A DNA stretch of 64,000 nucleotides from Palsa-506 sp963709075 (GTDB taxonomy: Bacteria; Actinomycetota; Actinomycetes; Streptosporangiales; Streptosporangiaceae). A program made the position numbers and the translations under genes. This document shows positions 25,250 to 34,459 of the stretch, piece after piece (positions within the stretch are counted from its first letter, which is position 1; each line of letters starts with the position of its first letter). A model generated the notes under the pieces. The model was given only the letters and a program-made list of their open reading frames with translations. It ran no database searches and was not told where the DNA came from. Location of the stretch: assembly GCA_963709075.1 (NCBI GenBank), contig CAVPUY010000009.1, forward strand, positions 248,001 through 312,000. The letters run 5' to 3'.

Positions 25250-26644
25250 TCAGGCCCAGGCGAGCATGCGCAGCGGATCCTCGAGCATCGCCCCCACGTC
25301 GCTGAGGAAGGCGGATCCCACGTCGCCGTCGACGATGCGGTGATCGAAGGACAGCGCAAGCGTAGTCACCTTGCGCACCGCGAGCTGGCCCGCATGCACC
25401 CAGGGCGCATCCTTGACCCGGCCGAACGCGAGGATCGCCGCCTCGCCCGGGGTGAGGATCGGAGTGCCGGTATCGACGCCGAACACGCCGACGTTCGTGA
25501 TCGTGATCGTGCCGCCGCGCAGGTCGGCGGGCGACGCCTTGCCTGCCCGCGCGGCCTGCGCGAGCTCGTGCAGCGCCCGGGCGAGATCCGGCAGCGTCAG
25601 CGCCTGGGCATCCTTGATGTTCGGCACGATCAGGCCGCGGTCGGTGGCGGCGGCGATGCCGAGATTGACGTAATGCCGGATCACGATCTGGCCGGCCGCC
25701 TCGTCCCAGGATGAGTTGATCATCGGCTGCCGCGCGGCCGCCACCAGCAGCGCCTTGGCCACGAAGAGCAGCGGGGAAAGCCGGACGCCGGCGAAGTCGG
25801 GCAGCGGCTTGAGCCGGCCCACCGCGGCCATCGTCTCGGTCATGTCGATCTGCAGGAACTCGGTGACGTGCGGCGCGGTGAACGCGCTGGCCGCCACCGC
25901 CGCCGCGGTGTGCTTGCGCACGCCGCGGACCGGGATCCGCTCTTCCCTGGGGACGGCGGTGACCGGGACGAGCCGCGACGGAGCCGGGACCCCGGCGGCC
26001 GCCGCAGCGTCGGGGGCCGCCGCCTCGTCACCGGCGGCTGCCGCCTCGTCACCGGCGGCCGCCGACAGCACGTCGTCGCGGGTGATCGAGCCGTTCGGGC
26101 CGGTGCCCGGCAGCCCGGACAGGTCAACGCCGAGGTCCCTGGCCAGCTTGCGGACAGGCGGCTTGGCCAGCACCGCCGGCCGCTCGCTGGCTGCCGGGTG
26201 GCTGGCGCCGGGGTTCCCGTTAATGTCGGTTGTGGTCTTGGTTGTGGCGGGCTTGCGCGCGCGGCGGGTGGTGGTGCCGAGCTTGACGCCGTAGCCGACG
26301 AGCACGGCCTGGCGGTCCGGCTTGGGCTTGAGCGTGCCGTGCATGCCCGGCTCGGTCCCGGCCTCGGGCGGCGGATCGCTGATCGCGGGCCCGGCATCCG
26401 GGCTCACGTCGACCGAGATGATCGGCGTGCCCACGTCCGCGGTGGCGCCCTCGGTCACCAGCAGTTCCTGCACCACGCCCTCGAACGGGCAGGGCAGCTC
26501 GACCACGGCCTTGGCCGTCTCGATCTCGACGATGATCTGGTTGATCGTCACCCGGTCGCCGGGCTTGACGTGCCACTTGACGATGTCCGCCTCGGTCAGG
26601 CCCTCGCCGACGTCGGGGAGCCTGAACTGCTTCAGCTCTGACAT
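25250..26644 (-). CDS. 2-oxoacid dehydrogenase dihydrolipoyl acyltransferase (E2)
   Basis: The E2 component transfers the acyl group from the E1 enzyme to CoA through a swinging lipoyl arm. The lipoyl domain is at residues 5-80, with lipoyl lysine K45 in EIETAKAVVELP. A peripheral-subunit-binding domain lies around 155-190 (AKPPVRKLARDLGVDLSGLP). The catalytic domain (about 230-464) has the HxxxDG motif SFDHRIVDGD. Linkers are Ala/Pro/Asp-rich. Start MSELKQFRLPDVGEGL at 26644. It follows the E1 beta gene by 10 nt. Branched-chain oxoacid use is suggested by the lipoyl-site sequence and the nearby amino-acid dehydrogenase; pyruvate cannot be ruled out. Confidence 0.92.
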   Translation of the reverse strand: MSELKQFRLPDVGEGLTEADIVKWHVKPGDRVTINQIIVEIETAKAVVELPCPFEGVVQELLVTEGATADVGTPIISVDVSPDAGPAISDPPPEAGTEPGMHGTLKPKPDRQAVLVGYGVKLGTTTRRARKPATTKTTTDINGNPGASHPAASERPAVLAKPPVRKLARDLGVDLSGLPGTGPNGSITRDDVLSAAAGDEAAAAGDEAAAPDAAAAAGVPAPSRLVPVTAVPREERIPVRGVRKHTAAAVAASAFTAPHVTEFLQIDMTETMAAVGRLKPLPDFAGVRLSPLLFVAKALLVAAARQPMINSSWDEAAGQIVIRHYVNLGIAAATDRGLIVPNIKDAQALTLPDLARALHELAQAARAGKASPADLRGGTITITNVGVFGVDTGTPILTPGEAAILAFGRVKDAPWVHAGQLAVRKVTTLALSFDHRIVDGDVGSAFLSDVGAMLEDPLRMLAWA

Positions 26645-26654
26645 GCGGCCCTCC

Positions 26655-27638
26655 TCAGTACGCGAAGGTGCGGTCGACGCCGTCGAGCACCCGGTCCAGG
26701 TCCGGCAGGTAGTGCTCCTCAAGCTTGGACGGCGGGTACGGAGTCGAGTAGCCGCAGACCCGCAGCACCGGGGCCTCCAGCTGGTAGAAGCATTCCTCGG
26801 TCACCCGCGCGGCGATCTCGCCGCCGAGGCCGCCGCTTATCGCGGCCTCGTGCACGACCACGCACCGGCCGGTGCGCCGGACCGACTCGAAGATCGTCTC
26901 GGTGTCCAGCGGCGCGAGCGACCGCAGGTCGATCACCTCGACGGAGCGGCCGTCCTCGGCCGCGGCCACGGCCGCCTGCGCGCAGGTCCGGACCATCGGC
27001 CCGTAGCACAGCACGGTCACGTCCGTGCCGCTGGCCAGCGTCCTGGCCTTGTCCAGCGGGACCGCCGAGGCTAGCCCGCCGGCCGTGTCCACCTCCGCCT
27101 TGTCCCAGTACCGCCGCTTGGGCTCGAAGAAGATCACCGGGTCGTCGTCGGCGATGGACTGCTGGATCATCACGTACGCATCCACCGGGTCGCCGCAGGC
27201 GACCACCCGGAGCCCGGGCGTGTGCGCGAACAGCGCCTCGGGCGACTCGCTGTGATGCTCCACCGCGCCGATGCCGCCGCCGCACGGGATCCTGATCACG
27301 ACCGGCAGGCTGACGGTGCCCAGCGAGCGCATCCGCATCTTCGCGAGCTGGCAGACGATCTGGTTGAAGGCGGGAAAGACGAAGCCGTCGAACTGGATCT
27401 CGCAGACCGGCCGGTAGCCGCGCAGCGCCAGGCCGATCGCGGTGCCGATGATGCCCGACTCGGCCAGCGGGGTGTCCACCACGCGGGCCTCGCCGAAGTC
27501 CTTCTGCAGCCCGTCGGTGACCCGGAACACGCCGCCGAGCTTCCCGACGTCCTCGCCCATGATCAGGACCTTGGGATCGTCCTCCATGGCCTGGCGCAGG
27601 CCCTCGTTCAGCGCCCTGGACAGCGTCAGGCTGGTCAT
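26655..27638 (-). CDS. 2-oxoacid dehydrogenase E1 beta subunit
   Basis: A 327-residue transketolase-like pyrimidine-binding subunit. Features: VLIMGEDVGKLGGVFRVTDG, with the cofactor-binding Glu region, VDTPLAESGIIGTAIGLALR, GGGIGAVEHHSESPEALFAH and AISGGLGGEIAARVTEECFY. It pairs with the alpha subunit to bind thiamine diphosphate and decarboxylate the 2-oxoacid. The start ATG at 27638 overlaps the alpha-subunit stop (ATGA), so the stoichiometry is translationally coupled. The frame is intact. Confidence 0.93.
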   Translation of the reverse strand: MTSLTLSRALNEGLRQAMEDDPKVLIMGEDVGKLGGVFRVTDGLQKDFGEARVVDTPLAESGIIGTAIGLALRGYRPVCEIQFDGFVFPAFNQIVCQLAKMRMRSLGTVSLPVVIRIPCGGGIGAVEHHSESPEALFAHTPGLRVVACGDPVDAYVMIQQSIADDDPVIFFEPKRRYWDKAEVDTAGGLASAVPLDKARTLASGTDVTVLCYGPMVRTCAQAAVAAAEDGRSVEVIDLRSLAPLDTETIFESVRRTGRCVVVHEAAISGGLGGEIAARVTEECFYQLEAPVLRVCGYSTPYPPSKLEEHYLPDLDRVLDGVDRTFAY

Positions 27639-28789
27639 CGGGCTCCCTCCGGCTGGACAAAGGAGTCGAGGTAGGCGGCGAACTGCGCACGCTCCGCGTC
27701 GACCAGGGCGTTCGGCTCTGCGTACACGTTCTCGAACATCGCCAGCGGCTCCGGATCCGGCATTTCCAGGCAGGCCTTCCTGACCCTGGTGCCCAGCTCG
27801 TTGGCCTCCGCGTCGACCTCGTCGAAGAACTTCATGTCGGCCAGCTCGGACCGGATCAGGTATGCCTTGACCCGCTCGATCGGGTCCTTCAGCTTCCACG
27901 ACTCGAGCTCCGCGGCCAGCCGGTACCTGGTCGGGTCGTCGGTGGTGGTGTGCGCGCCCATCCGGTAGGTGAAGGCCTCGATCAGCGTCGGGCCCTGCCC
28001 CTCGCGGGCGCCCTGCAGCGCCTTCCTGGTGACCGCGAGGCAGGCGAGCACGTCGTTGCCGTCCACCCGGACGCCGGGAAAGCCGAAGCCGTAGGCCCGC
28101 TGGTACAGCGGGACCCGGCTTTGCCGCTCCAGCGGCTCGGAGATCGCCCACTGGTTGTTCTGGCAGAAGAACACGACCGGTGCGTTGGTCACCGATGCCC
28201 AGATAAACGCCTCGTTGACATCGCCCTGGCTGGTCGCGCCATCGCCGAAGTAAGCGATTGCCGCCTCGCCGTCTTCGCCGACGGCGCCGTCGCGCTGGAT
28301 GCCCATCGCGTAGCCGGTGGCGTGCAGCGTCTGGCTGCCGATGACGATCGTGTACAGGTGGAAGTTGTGCTCCTTCGGATCCCAGCCGCCGTGGCTGACC
28401 CCGCGGAAGAGCTCGAGCAGCTTCATCGGATCCAGGCCGCGGCACCAGGCCACGCCGTGCTCGCGGTAGGTGGGGAAGGCCATGTCCCTGGGGCCGAGCG
28501 CGCGGCCCGAGCCGACCTGCGCGGCCTCCTGGCCGAGCAGCGAGGCCCAGATCCCGAGCTCGCCCTGGCGCTGCAGCGCTATCGCCTCGAAATCGATCCT
28601 GCGGACCAGGACCAGGTCACGGTACAGGTTCTGGATTTCCCCAGCGGACACGTCCAGCGGGTATTCCGGATGCTCGACCCGCTCGCCCTCGGGGGTGAGG
28701 AGCTGAATGGGTTCCGCTGTGCCGGCCCGGCAGGCCAGGCCGAGCGGGTCTGGTACGGCGCCGACCGCACCATGAGCATTGACGGCCAC
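27635..28789 (-). CDS. 2-oxoacid dehydrogenase E1 alpha subunit
   Basis: A 384-residue thiamine-diphosphate enzyme subunit. The TPP-binding motif runs from GDGATSQGDVNEAFIWASV to FFCQNNQWAIS. Earlier come ALQRQGELGIWASLLGQEAA and MAFPTYREHGVAWCRG, and later the phosphorylation-loop-like YRMGAHTTTDDPTRYR. The first 40 residues are an extension found in actinobacterial branched-chain-type subunits. The start is a GTG at 28789. It heads the operon alpha-beta-E2 and is divergent from purS over about 120 bp. It likely feeds CoA thioesters derived from branched-chain amino acids or pyruvate. Confidence 0.92.
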   Translation of the reverse strand: MAVNAHGAVGAVPDPLGLACRAGTAEPIQLLTPEGERVEHPEYPLDVSAGEIQNLYRDLVLVRRIDFEAIALQRQGELGIWASLLGQEAAQVGSGRALGPRDMAFPTYREHGVAWCRGLDPMKLLELFRGVSHGGWDPKEHNFHLYTIVIGSQTLHATGYAMGIQRDGAVGEDGEAAIAYFGDGATSQGDVNEAFIWASVTNAPVVFFCQNNQWAISEPLERQSRVPLYQRAYGFGFPGVRVDGNDVLACLAVTRKALQGAREGQGPTLIEAFTYRMGAHTTTDDPTRYRLAAELESWKLKDPIERVKAYLIRSELADMKFFDEVDAEANELGTRVRKACLEMPDPEPLAMFENVYAEPNALVDAERAQFAAYLDSFVQPEGAR

Positions 28790-28908
28790 GTGCCACTCCT
28801 TGATACCCAGGGCCGGTCGCGGAGATCACCGTTGACCGGCCGGTCGTCCGTCCCGCTGTGACAGTACCCGCCAGCGGCGGAGCTAAGTGAACCAGTACGC
28901 TGCCACCC

Positions 28909-29151
28909 GTGGCCAGAGTCGTCGTCGACGTAATGCTCAAGCCGGAGATTCACGACCCGCAGGGCGAGGCGATCGCCAGCGCATCCAGGCGGCTCGGGTT
29001 CGGCCAGGTGCTCGGCGTCCGGCAGGGCAAGCGGTTCGAGGTGGAGATCAGCGGATCGGCCGACGACGCGGCCGTGGCGCGGATCGCCGAGCTGGCCGCC
29101 GAACTGCTGGCAAATCCGGTGATTGAGGAATTCGAGATCCACCCGCGGTAA
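28909..29151 (+). CDS. purS: FGAM synthetase subunit PurS
   Basis: An 80-residue subunit that lets PurQ and PurL form the active phosphoribosylformylglycinamidine synthetase. The sequence has RVVVDVMLKPEIHDPQGEAI, GQVLGVRQGKRFEVEISG and NPVIEEFEIHPR, all typical of PurS. The start is a GTG at 28909. Unusually, an anti-sigma-type kinase gene (29373-30029) lies between purS and purQ. A strong hairpin directly follows the stop. Confidence 0.93.
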   Translation: MARVVVDVMLKPEIHDPQGEAIASASRRLGFGQVLGVRQGKRFEVEISGSADDAAVARIAELAAELLANPVIEEFEIHPR

Positions 29152-29159
29152 ATTTTTCC

Positions 29160-29193
29160 GGCCGGCCCGGCGGAATGCGCCGGAAGGCCGGCC
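29160..29193. terminator. GC-rich hairpin after purS
   Basis: GGCCGGCC (29160-29167) pairs with GGCCGGCC (29186-29193), with the inner stem CGGCG/CGCCG around a 5-nt loop. It starts 9 nt after the purS stop. No T tract follows on this strand, so it may attenuate or stabilise the transcript rather than terminate it. Confidence 0.45.
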
Positions 29194-29372
29194 AGCCGCC
29201 GGATCCGGCCTGCCGGCCGGCGATCCCGGCGGCCGGCGCCGTGCTGGCCGGGGCCAGGAATCCGCACTGTTCGTCCAGTAATCACCTGAAGTCATGGTTA
29301 CCAGGGTCCGGCACGGGAAATCTTTCACAATGTGACCGACGGGATTGGTAAAGGCAGGGAGTAGAGGTACGG

Positions 29373-30029
29373 ATGCGTACTCGGGTGATGCAAGCCGAGG
29401 AGGCGACCGTCGACGTCAAGTTCTGCCTGATGTTCCCGCGTGAAGCGCTCAGCGTACCGGTGATGCGCCGGGTGCTAGGAGACACCCTGAGCAGGCTTGG
29501 CGTCGACGAGGACTGCATAGGCGATCTGCTGCTCGCCGTCACCGAGGCGTGCACGAATGTGCTTGAGCACGGCGGCCCCAGCCACCGCTACGAGGTGGTG
29601 GCCAGCATCGGCGGCAGCGGCTGCGTCGTCCAGGTGCTGGACAGCGGGCGCGGCTTCGATCCGGGCATGCTGGCCGCGCACCGGCTGCCTGCCCAGCTGT
29701 CGGCGCGGCACCCGCGGTTCCGGCGCCGCCACTTTTCGCACGCAGTGCGTTCGGGGCAGCCAGCTAGCTTGACGCTGGCCGCGCCATCCGCGGCCCGTGC
29801 CGCGCGCATCCGGTTCTCCCGGGCCAGGCGCGGCGTGGACGACGAGACGATCGCGCAGCTGCCCGAGTCCGGCCGCGGCCTGGCCATCATGCGCGCCTGC
29901 GTGGACAACGTGACGCTGAGCACCGGCCCGGGCCAGGGCACCGTGGTGTCGCTGCAGAAGCGGCTGGAATGGCGGCGGGATGCCCCGCTGGCCGTGGCCG
30001 ACCGGGCCCGGCTGCGGGACGTCGGCTGA
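29373..30029 (+). CDS. RsbW-like ATP-binding (HATPase) regulator
   Basis: A 218-residue GHKL-type ATP-binding protein of the anti-sigma/serine kinase group. The N box is in LLLAVTEACTNVLEHGG, the G1 box is VQVLDSGRGFDPG, and a second glycine box, ESGRGLAIMRACVDNVTL, is followed by GTVVSLQKRL. Between the two boxes is a basic insert of about 60 residues (roughly residues 100-160, RHPRFRRRHFSHAVRSGQPA) that is longer than usual. In actinobacteria such proteins regulate alternative sigma factors or act as stand-alone kinases; no sigma or anti-anti-sigma gene is adjacent. The ATG at 29373 follows GTAGAGG. Confidence 0.8.
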   Translation: MRTRVMQAEEATVDVKFCLMFPREALSVPVMRRVLGDTLSRLGVDEDCIGDLLLAVTEACTNVLEHGGPSHRYEVVASIGGSGCVVQVLDSGRGFDPGMLAAHRLPAQLSARHPRFRRRHFSHAVRSGQPASLTLAAPSAARAARIRFSRARRGVDDETIAQLPESGRGLAIMRACVDNVTLSTGPGQGTVVSLQKRLEWRRDAPLAVADRARLRDVG

Positions 30030-30136
30030 GCCGGCCGATCCGGCCCGCCGGCCACCGGCGTGGCAGGCAGCGCCGATAGCCCCTGTCGCTGGCTGAGCCG
30101 GTAGCCTGCGAGCATGCCGTGCCCGCGAGGACGCTC

Positions 30137-30814
30137 ATGACGATGCGGGTGGGAGTCATCACCTTCCCCGGGTCGCTCGATGACGGCGACGCGGTGCGGG
30201 CGGTCCGGCAGGCAGGCGGCACGGCCGTGCCGCTCTGGCACGCCGACCACGACCTGCGCGGCGTCGACGCGGTGATCCTGCCCGGCGGGTTCTCCTACGG
30301 GGACTACCTGCGCTGCGGGGCCATCGCCAGGTTCGCGCCGGTAATGACGGAGCTGGTGCCCGCGGCCCGGGCCGGGCTGCCGGTGCTCGGGATCTGCAAC
30401 GGGTTCCAGATCCTGTGCGAGGCGCACCTGCTGCCCGGGGCGCTGACCCGCAACAGCGGGCTCCGCTTCATCAGTAAGGCCGTCCGGCTCCGGATCGAGA
30501 ACGCCACGACGCCGTGGACCAGCCAGTACGGCGAAGGCCAGGAGATCACCGTGGTGCTGAAGAGCGGGGAGGGCGGCTATGTGGCCGGCCCGGCCACGCT
30601 GGCCGACCTCGGCGCGCACGGCCGGGTGGTGGTCAGGTACGCCGGCGCCAACCCGAATGGCTCGGCCGGCGACATCGCCGGCATCTGCAACGAGGCGGGC
30701 AACGTGGTGGGCCTGATGCCGCATCCGGAGCACGCCATCGACGCGCTGACCGGGCCTGGCGCTGATGGCCTCGGCTTCTTCAGCTCGGTCCTGCGCACCG
30801 CGGCACGCGGATGA
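30137..30814 (+). CDS. purQ: FGAM synthetase glutaminase subunit PurQ
   Basis: A class I glutamine amidotransferase that supplies ammonia to PurL in the fourth purine step. The triad is C87 in LGICNGFQILCE, with H196 and E198 in GLMPHPEHA. MRVGVITFPGSLDDGDA and ILPGGFSYGDYLRCGAIARF are family-typical. The ATG at 30137 follows GAGGACG; an ATG at 30143 and a GTG at 30119 are alternatives. The stop overlaps the purL ATG (ATGA), so the two subunits are coupled. Confidence 0.94.
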   Translation: MTMRVGVITFPGSLDDGDAVRAVRQAGGTAVPLWHADHDLRGVDAVILPGGFSYGDYLRCGAIARFAPVMTELVPAARAGLPVLGICNGFQILCEAHLLPGALTRNSGLRFISKAVRLRIENATTPWTSQYGEGQEITVVLKSGEGGYVAGPATLADLGAHGRVVVRYAGANPNGSAGDIAGICNEAGNVVGLMPHPEHAIDALTGPGADGLGFFSSVLRTAARG

Positions 30815-33084
30815 CCGCGCAGGACAGCCGGCCCATGGCATCCCTGGACACGGTGGCCGCCGCGGCGGCCAGCCCGCAGCGGCCGCAGCCGCACGCGGAA
30901 CTCGGCCTGACCGACGGCGAGTACGCCAGCATCAGGGACATCCTCGGCCGGCGGCCGACCGACGCCGAGCTGGCGATCTACTCGGTCATGTGGAGCGAGC
31001 ACTGCTCCTACAAGTCCTCCCGGGTGCACCTGCGCCAGTTCGCCGAGAAGGCGCCGCCGGCCGATGCGCTGCTGGCCGGCATCGGGCACAACGCCGGGGT
31101 CGTGGACATCGGCCAGGGCTACGCCGTCACGTTCAAGATCGAGTCGCACAACCACCCGTCTTACGTGGAGCCGTTCCAGGGCGCGGCGACCGGCGTGGGC
31201 GGGATCGTCAGGGACATCCTGGCCATGGGCGCCCGGCCGGTCGCGGTGATGGACGCGCTCAGGTTCGGCCCGGCGGGCGCGCCGGACACCCGGCGGGTGC
31301 TGCCCGGGGTGGTCGGCGGCATCTCCTTCTACGGAAACTGCCTCGGCCTGCCCAACATCGGCGGCGAGCTGGCCTTTGACCCCTGCTATGCGGGAAACCC
31401 GCTGGTCAACGCGCTCTGCGTGGGCGTCATGCGGCACCAGGACCTGAAGCAGGCCGCCGCGCGGGGGCCGGGTAACCAGGTTGTCCTGTTCGGATCCCGG
31501 ACCGGCCCGGACGGCATCGGCGGCGCGTCCGTGCTGGCCAGCGCCTCCTTCGGCGGGACCGGCGAGGGCGCGAAGCGGCCCAGCGTCCAGGTCGGCGATC
31601 CGTTCATGGAAAAGCTGCTTGTCGAGTGCTGCCTGCAGCTCTACGCGGCCGGCCTGGTGGTCGGCATCCAGGACCTGGGCGCCGCCGGGGTCTCCTGCGC
31701 CACGACCGAGCTGGCGGCAGGCGGCGGCGTCGGCATGCGGGTCAGCCTGGACGCGGTCCCGCTGCGCGATGCCGCGCTCGGGCCCGCCGAGATCCTGATG
31801 AGCGAGTCCCAGGAACGCATGATGGCGATCGTCGAGCCGGCCGGCGTCGGGCGGTTCATGGAGATCTGCGCGCGGTGGGACGTTCCCGCCACGGTCATCG
31901 GCGAGGTCACCGGTACCGGCAGGCTGGAGATGACCTGGCACGGCGAGCAGATCGTGGACATCCCGCCGGGCAGCGCGGCCGACGACGGGCCGGTCTACGA
32001 CCGCGCCGCGCAGCGCCCGGCCGGCCAGGACGAGCTCGCCGCTGACGACCCGGCCGCGCTGCCCCGCCCGGCCGGCGGCCCGGATCTGCGTGCCGCGCTG
32101 CTCGCCCTGGTCGCCTCGCCGGACGCGGCCGACAAGGCGTGGGTCACCGAGCAGTACGACCGCTACGTCCGCGGCGACACCGTGCTGGCGGCGCCGCAGG
32201 ACGCCGGCCTGGTCAGGATCGACGAGCGGACCGGCCTGGGGATCGCGCTGGCGACCGACGGGAACGGCAGGTACGCCGTGCTGGATCCGTATGCGGGCGC
32301 CCAGCACGGGCTGGCCGAGGCGTACCGCAACGTGGCCGCGACCGGAGCGCGGCCGCTGGCGGTGACCAACTGCATGAACTTCGGCTCGCCGGAGGACCCG
32401 GCCGTGATGTGGCAGTTCGCGGCAGCGGTGCGCGGCCTCGCGGACGGCTGCGCCGCCCTTGGCGTGCCGGTGACCGGCGGCAACGTGAGCTTCTACAACC
32501 AGACCGGCGGGGCGGCGATCCACCCCACGCCGGTGATCGGGGTGCTCGGCGTGCACGACGACGTCCGGCGCCGGCTGTCGATCGGCTTCGGCGAGGCCGG
32601 CGCCCGGGTGCTGCTGCTCGGCCGGACCGCGGCGGAATTCGGCGGGTCGCTGTGGGCGTACGTCACGCACGGGCACGTCGGCGGGCTGCCGCCCGCGGTG
32701 GATCTTGATGCCGAGCGGCGGCTCGCGGCGGTGCTCGCCGCGGGCGCGGCCGGGGGCATGCTGACGGCGGCGCACGACCTGTCCGACGGCGGGCTGGCCA
32801 TCGCGCTCGCCGAGTGCTGCCTGGCCGGCCAGGGCGGCTGCACGATCAGCCTGCCCGCCGACCCGTTCACCAGCTTGTTCAGCGAGTCGGCGGCGCGGGC
32901 CGTGGTGGCCGCGCGGCCAGGATCGGCGGCCGGTTTCGCAGCCTTGTGCGCCGAGCACGGGGTGCCGGCCGCCGAGATCGGCGAGACCGGCGGCCACAGC
33001 CTCGAGGTCGCCGGCCTGTTCAGCATCTCGCTGGATGAACTCGGCGCGGCGCACGGCCAGACACTGCCGGCGATCTTCGGCTAG
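30811..33084 (+). CDS. purL: FGAM synthetase large subunit PurL
   Basis: A 757-residue small-type PurL, intact, that catalyses ATP-dependent amination of FGAR. Landmarks are MWSEHCSYKSSRVHLRQFAE, KIESHNHPSYVEPFQGAATG, GGISFYGNCLGLPNIGGEL and MSESQERMMAIVEP. The second half has TNCMNFGSPEDPAVMWQFAA, VPVTGGNVSFYNQTGG and AAHDLSDGGLAIALAECCLA. It works with PurS and PurQ as a three-part enzyme. A large antisense open frame covers the gene but is a codon-bias shadow. A C/G-rich stretch with three CTGGCG(T/C)CCCGCC copies follows the stop. Confidence 0.95.
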   Translation: MTAQDSRPMASLDTVAAAAASPQRPQPHAELGLTDGEYASIRDILGRRPTDAELAIYSVMWSEHCSYKSSRVHLRQFAEKAPPADALLAGIGHNAGVVDIGQGYAVTFKIESHNHPSYVEPFQGAATGVGGIVRDILAMGARPVAVMDALRFGPAGAPDTRRVLPGVVGGISFYGNCLGLPNIGGELAFDPCYAGNPLVNALCVGVMRHQDLKQAAARGPGNQVVLFGSRTGPDGIGGASVLASASFGGTGEGAKRPSVQVGDPFMEKLLVECCLQLYAAGLVVGIQDLGAAGVSCATTELAAGGGVGMRVSLDAVPLRDAALGPAEILMSESQERMMAIVEPAGVGRFMEICARWDVPATVIGEVTGTGRLEMTWHGEQIVDIPPGSAADDGPVYDRAAQRPAGQDELAADDPAALPRPAGGPDLRAALLALVASPDAADKAWVTEQYDRYVRGDTVLAAPQDAGLVRIDERTGLGIALATDGNGRYAVLDPYAGAQHGLAEAYRNVAATGARPLAVTNCMNFGSPEDPAVMWQFAAAVRGLADGCAALGVPVTGGNVSFYNQTGGAAIHPTPVIGVLGVHDDVRRRLSIGFGEAGARVLLLGRTAAEFGGSLWAYVTHGHVGGLPPAVDLDAERRLAAVLAAGAAGGMLTAAHDLSDGGLAIALAECCLAGQGGCTISLPADPFTSLFSESAARAVVAARPGSAAGFAALCAEHGVPAAEIGETGGHSLEVAGLFSISLDELGAAHGQTLPAIFG

Positions 33085-33161
33085 CGCCGGCCCGGCCCGG
33101 CCTGGCTGGCGTCCCGCCGGGGCTGGCGCCCCGCCTGGCTGGCGCCCCGCCGGGGTGGTCT

Positions 33162-33812
33162 TCAGTACGCGGTGCGGAACGAGACGACCTGCCGCCAGGC
33201 GACCGGCAAACTGCATTTGCTCAGGCCGACGCCGAGCACGCCCGGCTGGCCGCCGAGCGGCGCCCGCACGGCCGTGAGGCACCGGCCGTTCGCCGCGTTT
33301 CGCAGCTGCCAGTCGTCCCGGCCGGCCGTGTCCTTGCCAGCGAACCGATGCCGCCACCGCTGGCTGAGGCTCAGGTCGCACCTGGCCAGCGCGGCACCCG
33401 GCGAGCCGCTTAAGGCCGGCGCGGCCAGGCAGCGGCCATCCGGGACGTAGATCAGGATGTAGCTGCCGTCGCCCATCTGGTCGGCCGTCCACTCCTGGGC
33501 CGGCGATACCTGACCCGGGCCGCCCGCCGTGCTGAACGCGAGCCCGGTGGCCGAGAGGTAGAGCAGCTCAGCGGCCGGCCGTGAATCCGGCCGCTGCGGC
33601 GCGCCCGGATTGACCAGCCCGATGGTCAGCACGCTGATGACCTTCCGCGGCAGCGGAACCGCGGATTCCCGCCTTGCCCGCGCCGTTCCCTGCGTCAGCA
33701 CCAGGACGACGACCACCGTGCCGGCGGCGACGATGACCGCGGCGATGCCCGCGATCCTGATGGCCCAGGATCCGCGGGCCCGCCGTGCACCTGCACCGCG
33801 CCGGCCTGGCAT
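33162..33812 (-). CDS. Membrane-anchored ricin-B-lectin-like protein
   Basis: A 216-residue protein with a basic N-terminus and one transmembrane segment, IRIAGIAAVIVAAGTVVVVL (about residues 18-40). The outside domain carries repeated carbohydrate-type features: YILIYVPDGRCLAAPAL, RCDLSLSQRWRHRFAG, WQLRNAANGRCLTAV and LSKCSLPVAWRQV. The paired Cys and QxW-like positions resemble ricin-B (beta-trefoil) lectins. It probably sits on the outer membrane face and binds wall or host glycans; the ligand is unknown. It is convergent with purL and divergent from the SCP-orthologue gene. Confidence 0.65.
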   Translation of the reverse strand: MPGRRGAGARRARGSWAIRIAGIAAVIVAAGTVVVVLVLTQGTARARRESAVPLPRKVISVLTIGLVNPGAPQRPDSRPAAELLYLSATGLAFSTAGGPGQVSPAQEWTADQMGDGSYILIYVPDGRCLAAPALSGSPGAALARCDLSLSQRWRHRFAGKDTAGRDDWQLRNAANGRCLTAVRAPLGGQPGVLGVGLSKCSLPVAWRQVVSFRTAY

Positions 33813-33893
33813 ACCGAAGCATTACCTCCAGCGGGCGTGTGCTGCCAAGGACTATCACCGAAAATGAACAAATTGCCGGCTACCGTCACAGCG

Positions 33894-34358
33894 ATGCCGA
33901 TGCGACGCCTGGACCCGCAGCGCCTGCTCGCTGCGGTCAACGAGCAGCGGGCTCGGCTCGGCGGCCCGCCCTGGGCCGGCCCGCTGACCCCGGACGCGCT
34001 CGGTGACGGCTGCGTCGCGGCCGCGGCGGAAGCGCTGGATGCGGGCGTGACGCCGTGCCGGGAGGCATTGCGCGCCGCGTCGATGCGCCTGCTCGGCCTG
34101 CTCGCCGCCCGGGTACCTGGGCGTGCCGTCGAGGTACGCGTCCCGCCGTTCGCGGCGATCCAGTGCGTCGATGGCCCCCGGCATACCCGCGGCACCCCGC
34201 CGAATGTCGTGGAAACCGACGCCGCGACCTGGATCCGGCTCGCCACGGGCAGGCTGGCCTGGGCCAGCGCCGCCGCTGACGGCCTGATCAGGGCCAGCGG
34301 GCCGCGCGCTGACCTGGCCGCCTACCTGCCGCTGCAGCCGGCCGCCGATCCCGGCTGA
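33894..34358 (+). CDS. Bacterial SCP-orthologue (sterol carrier-like) domain protein
   Basis: A protein of about 154 residues. The domain signature is VEVRVPPFAAIQCVDGPRHT, RGTPPNVVETDAATWIRLAT and GRLAWASAAADGLIRASGPR, as in the SCP-2-like family of actinobacteria. It lies just upstream of purF, a position conserved in related genomes. The start MPMRRLDPQR at 33894 is chosen because upstream residues are not family-like. Binding of a lipid or purine-related ligand has not been shown. Confidence 0.8.
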   Translation: MPMRRLDPQRLLAAVNEQRARLGGPPWAGPLTPDALGDGCVAAAAEALDAGVTPCREALRAASMRLLGLLAARVPGRAVEVRVPPFAAIQCVDGPRHTRGTPPNVVETDAATWIRLATGRLAWASAAADGLIRASGPRADLAAYLPLQPAADPG

Positions 34359-34459
34359 TTCTCCGGCTGGCGGCATGTGTTCCCCGGCTGCCGGCATGTG
34401 ACGTATCCCGCACTCCGCGGTCCGGCGATTCGGCCCGCCGCAGTCAATAGACTGACCAG

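Noticed and set aside
30577..33492. A 971-codon minus-strand open frame covering purL
   Set aside because: It lies exactly opposite purL, has no family-like sequence and reflects GC-rich third positions of the real gene.
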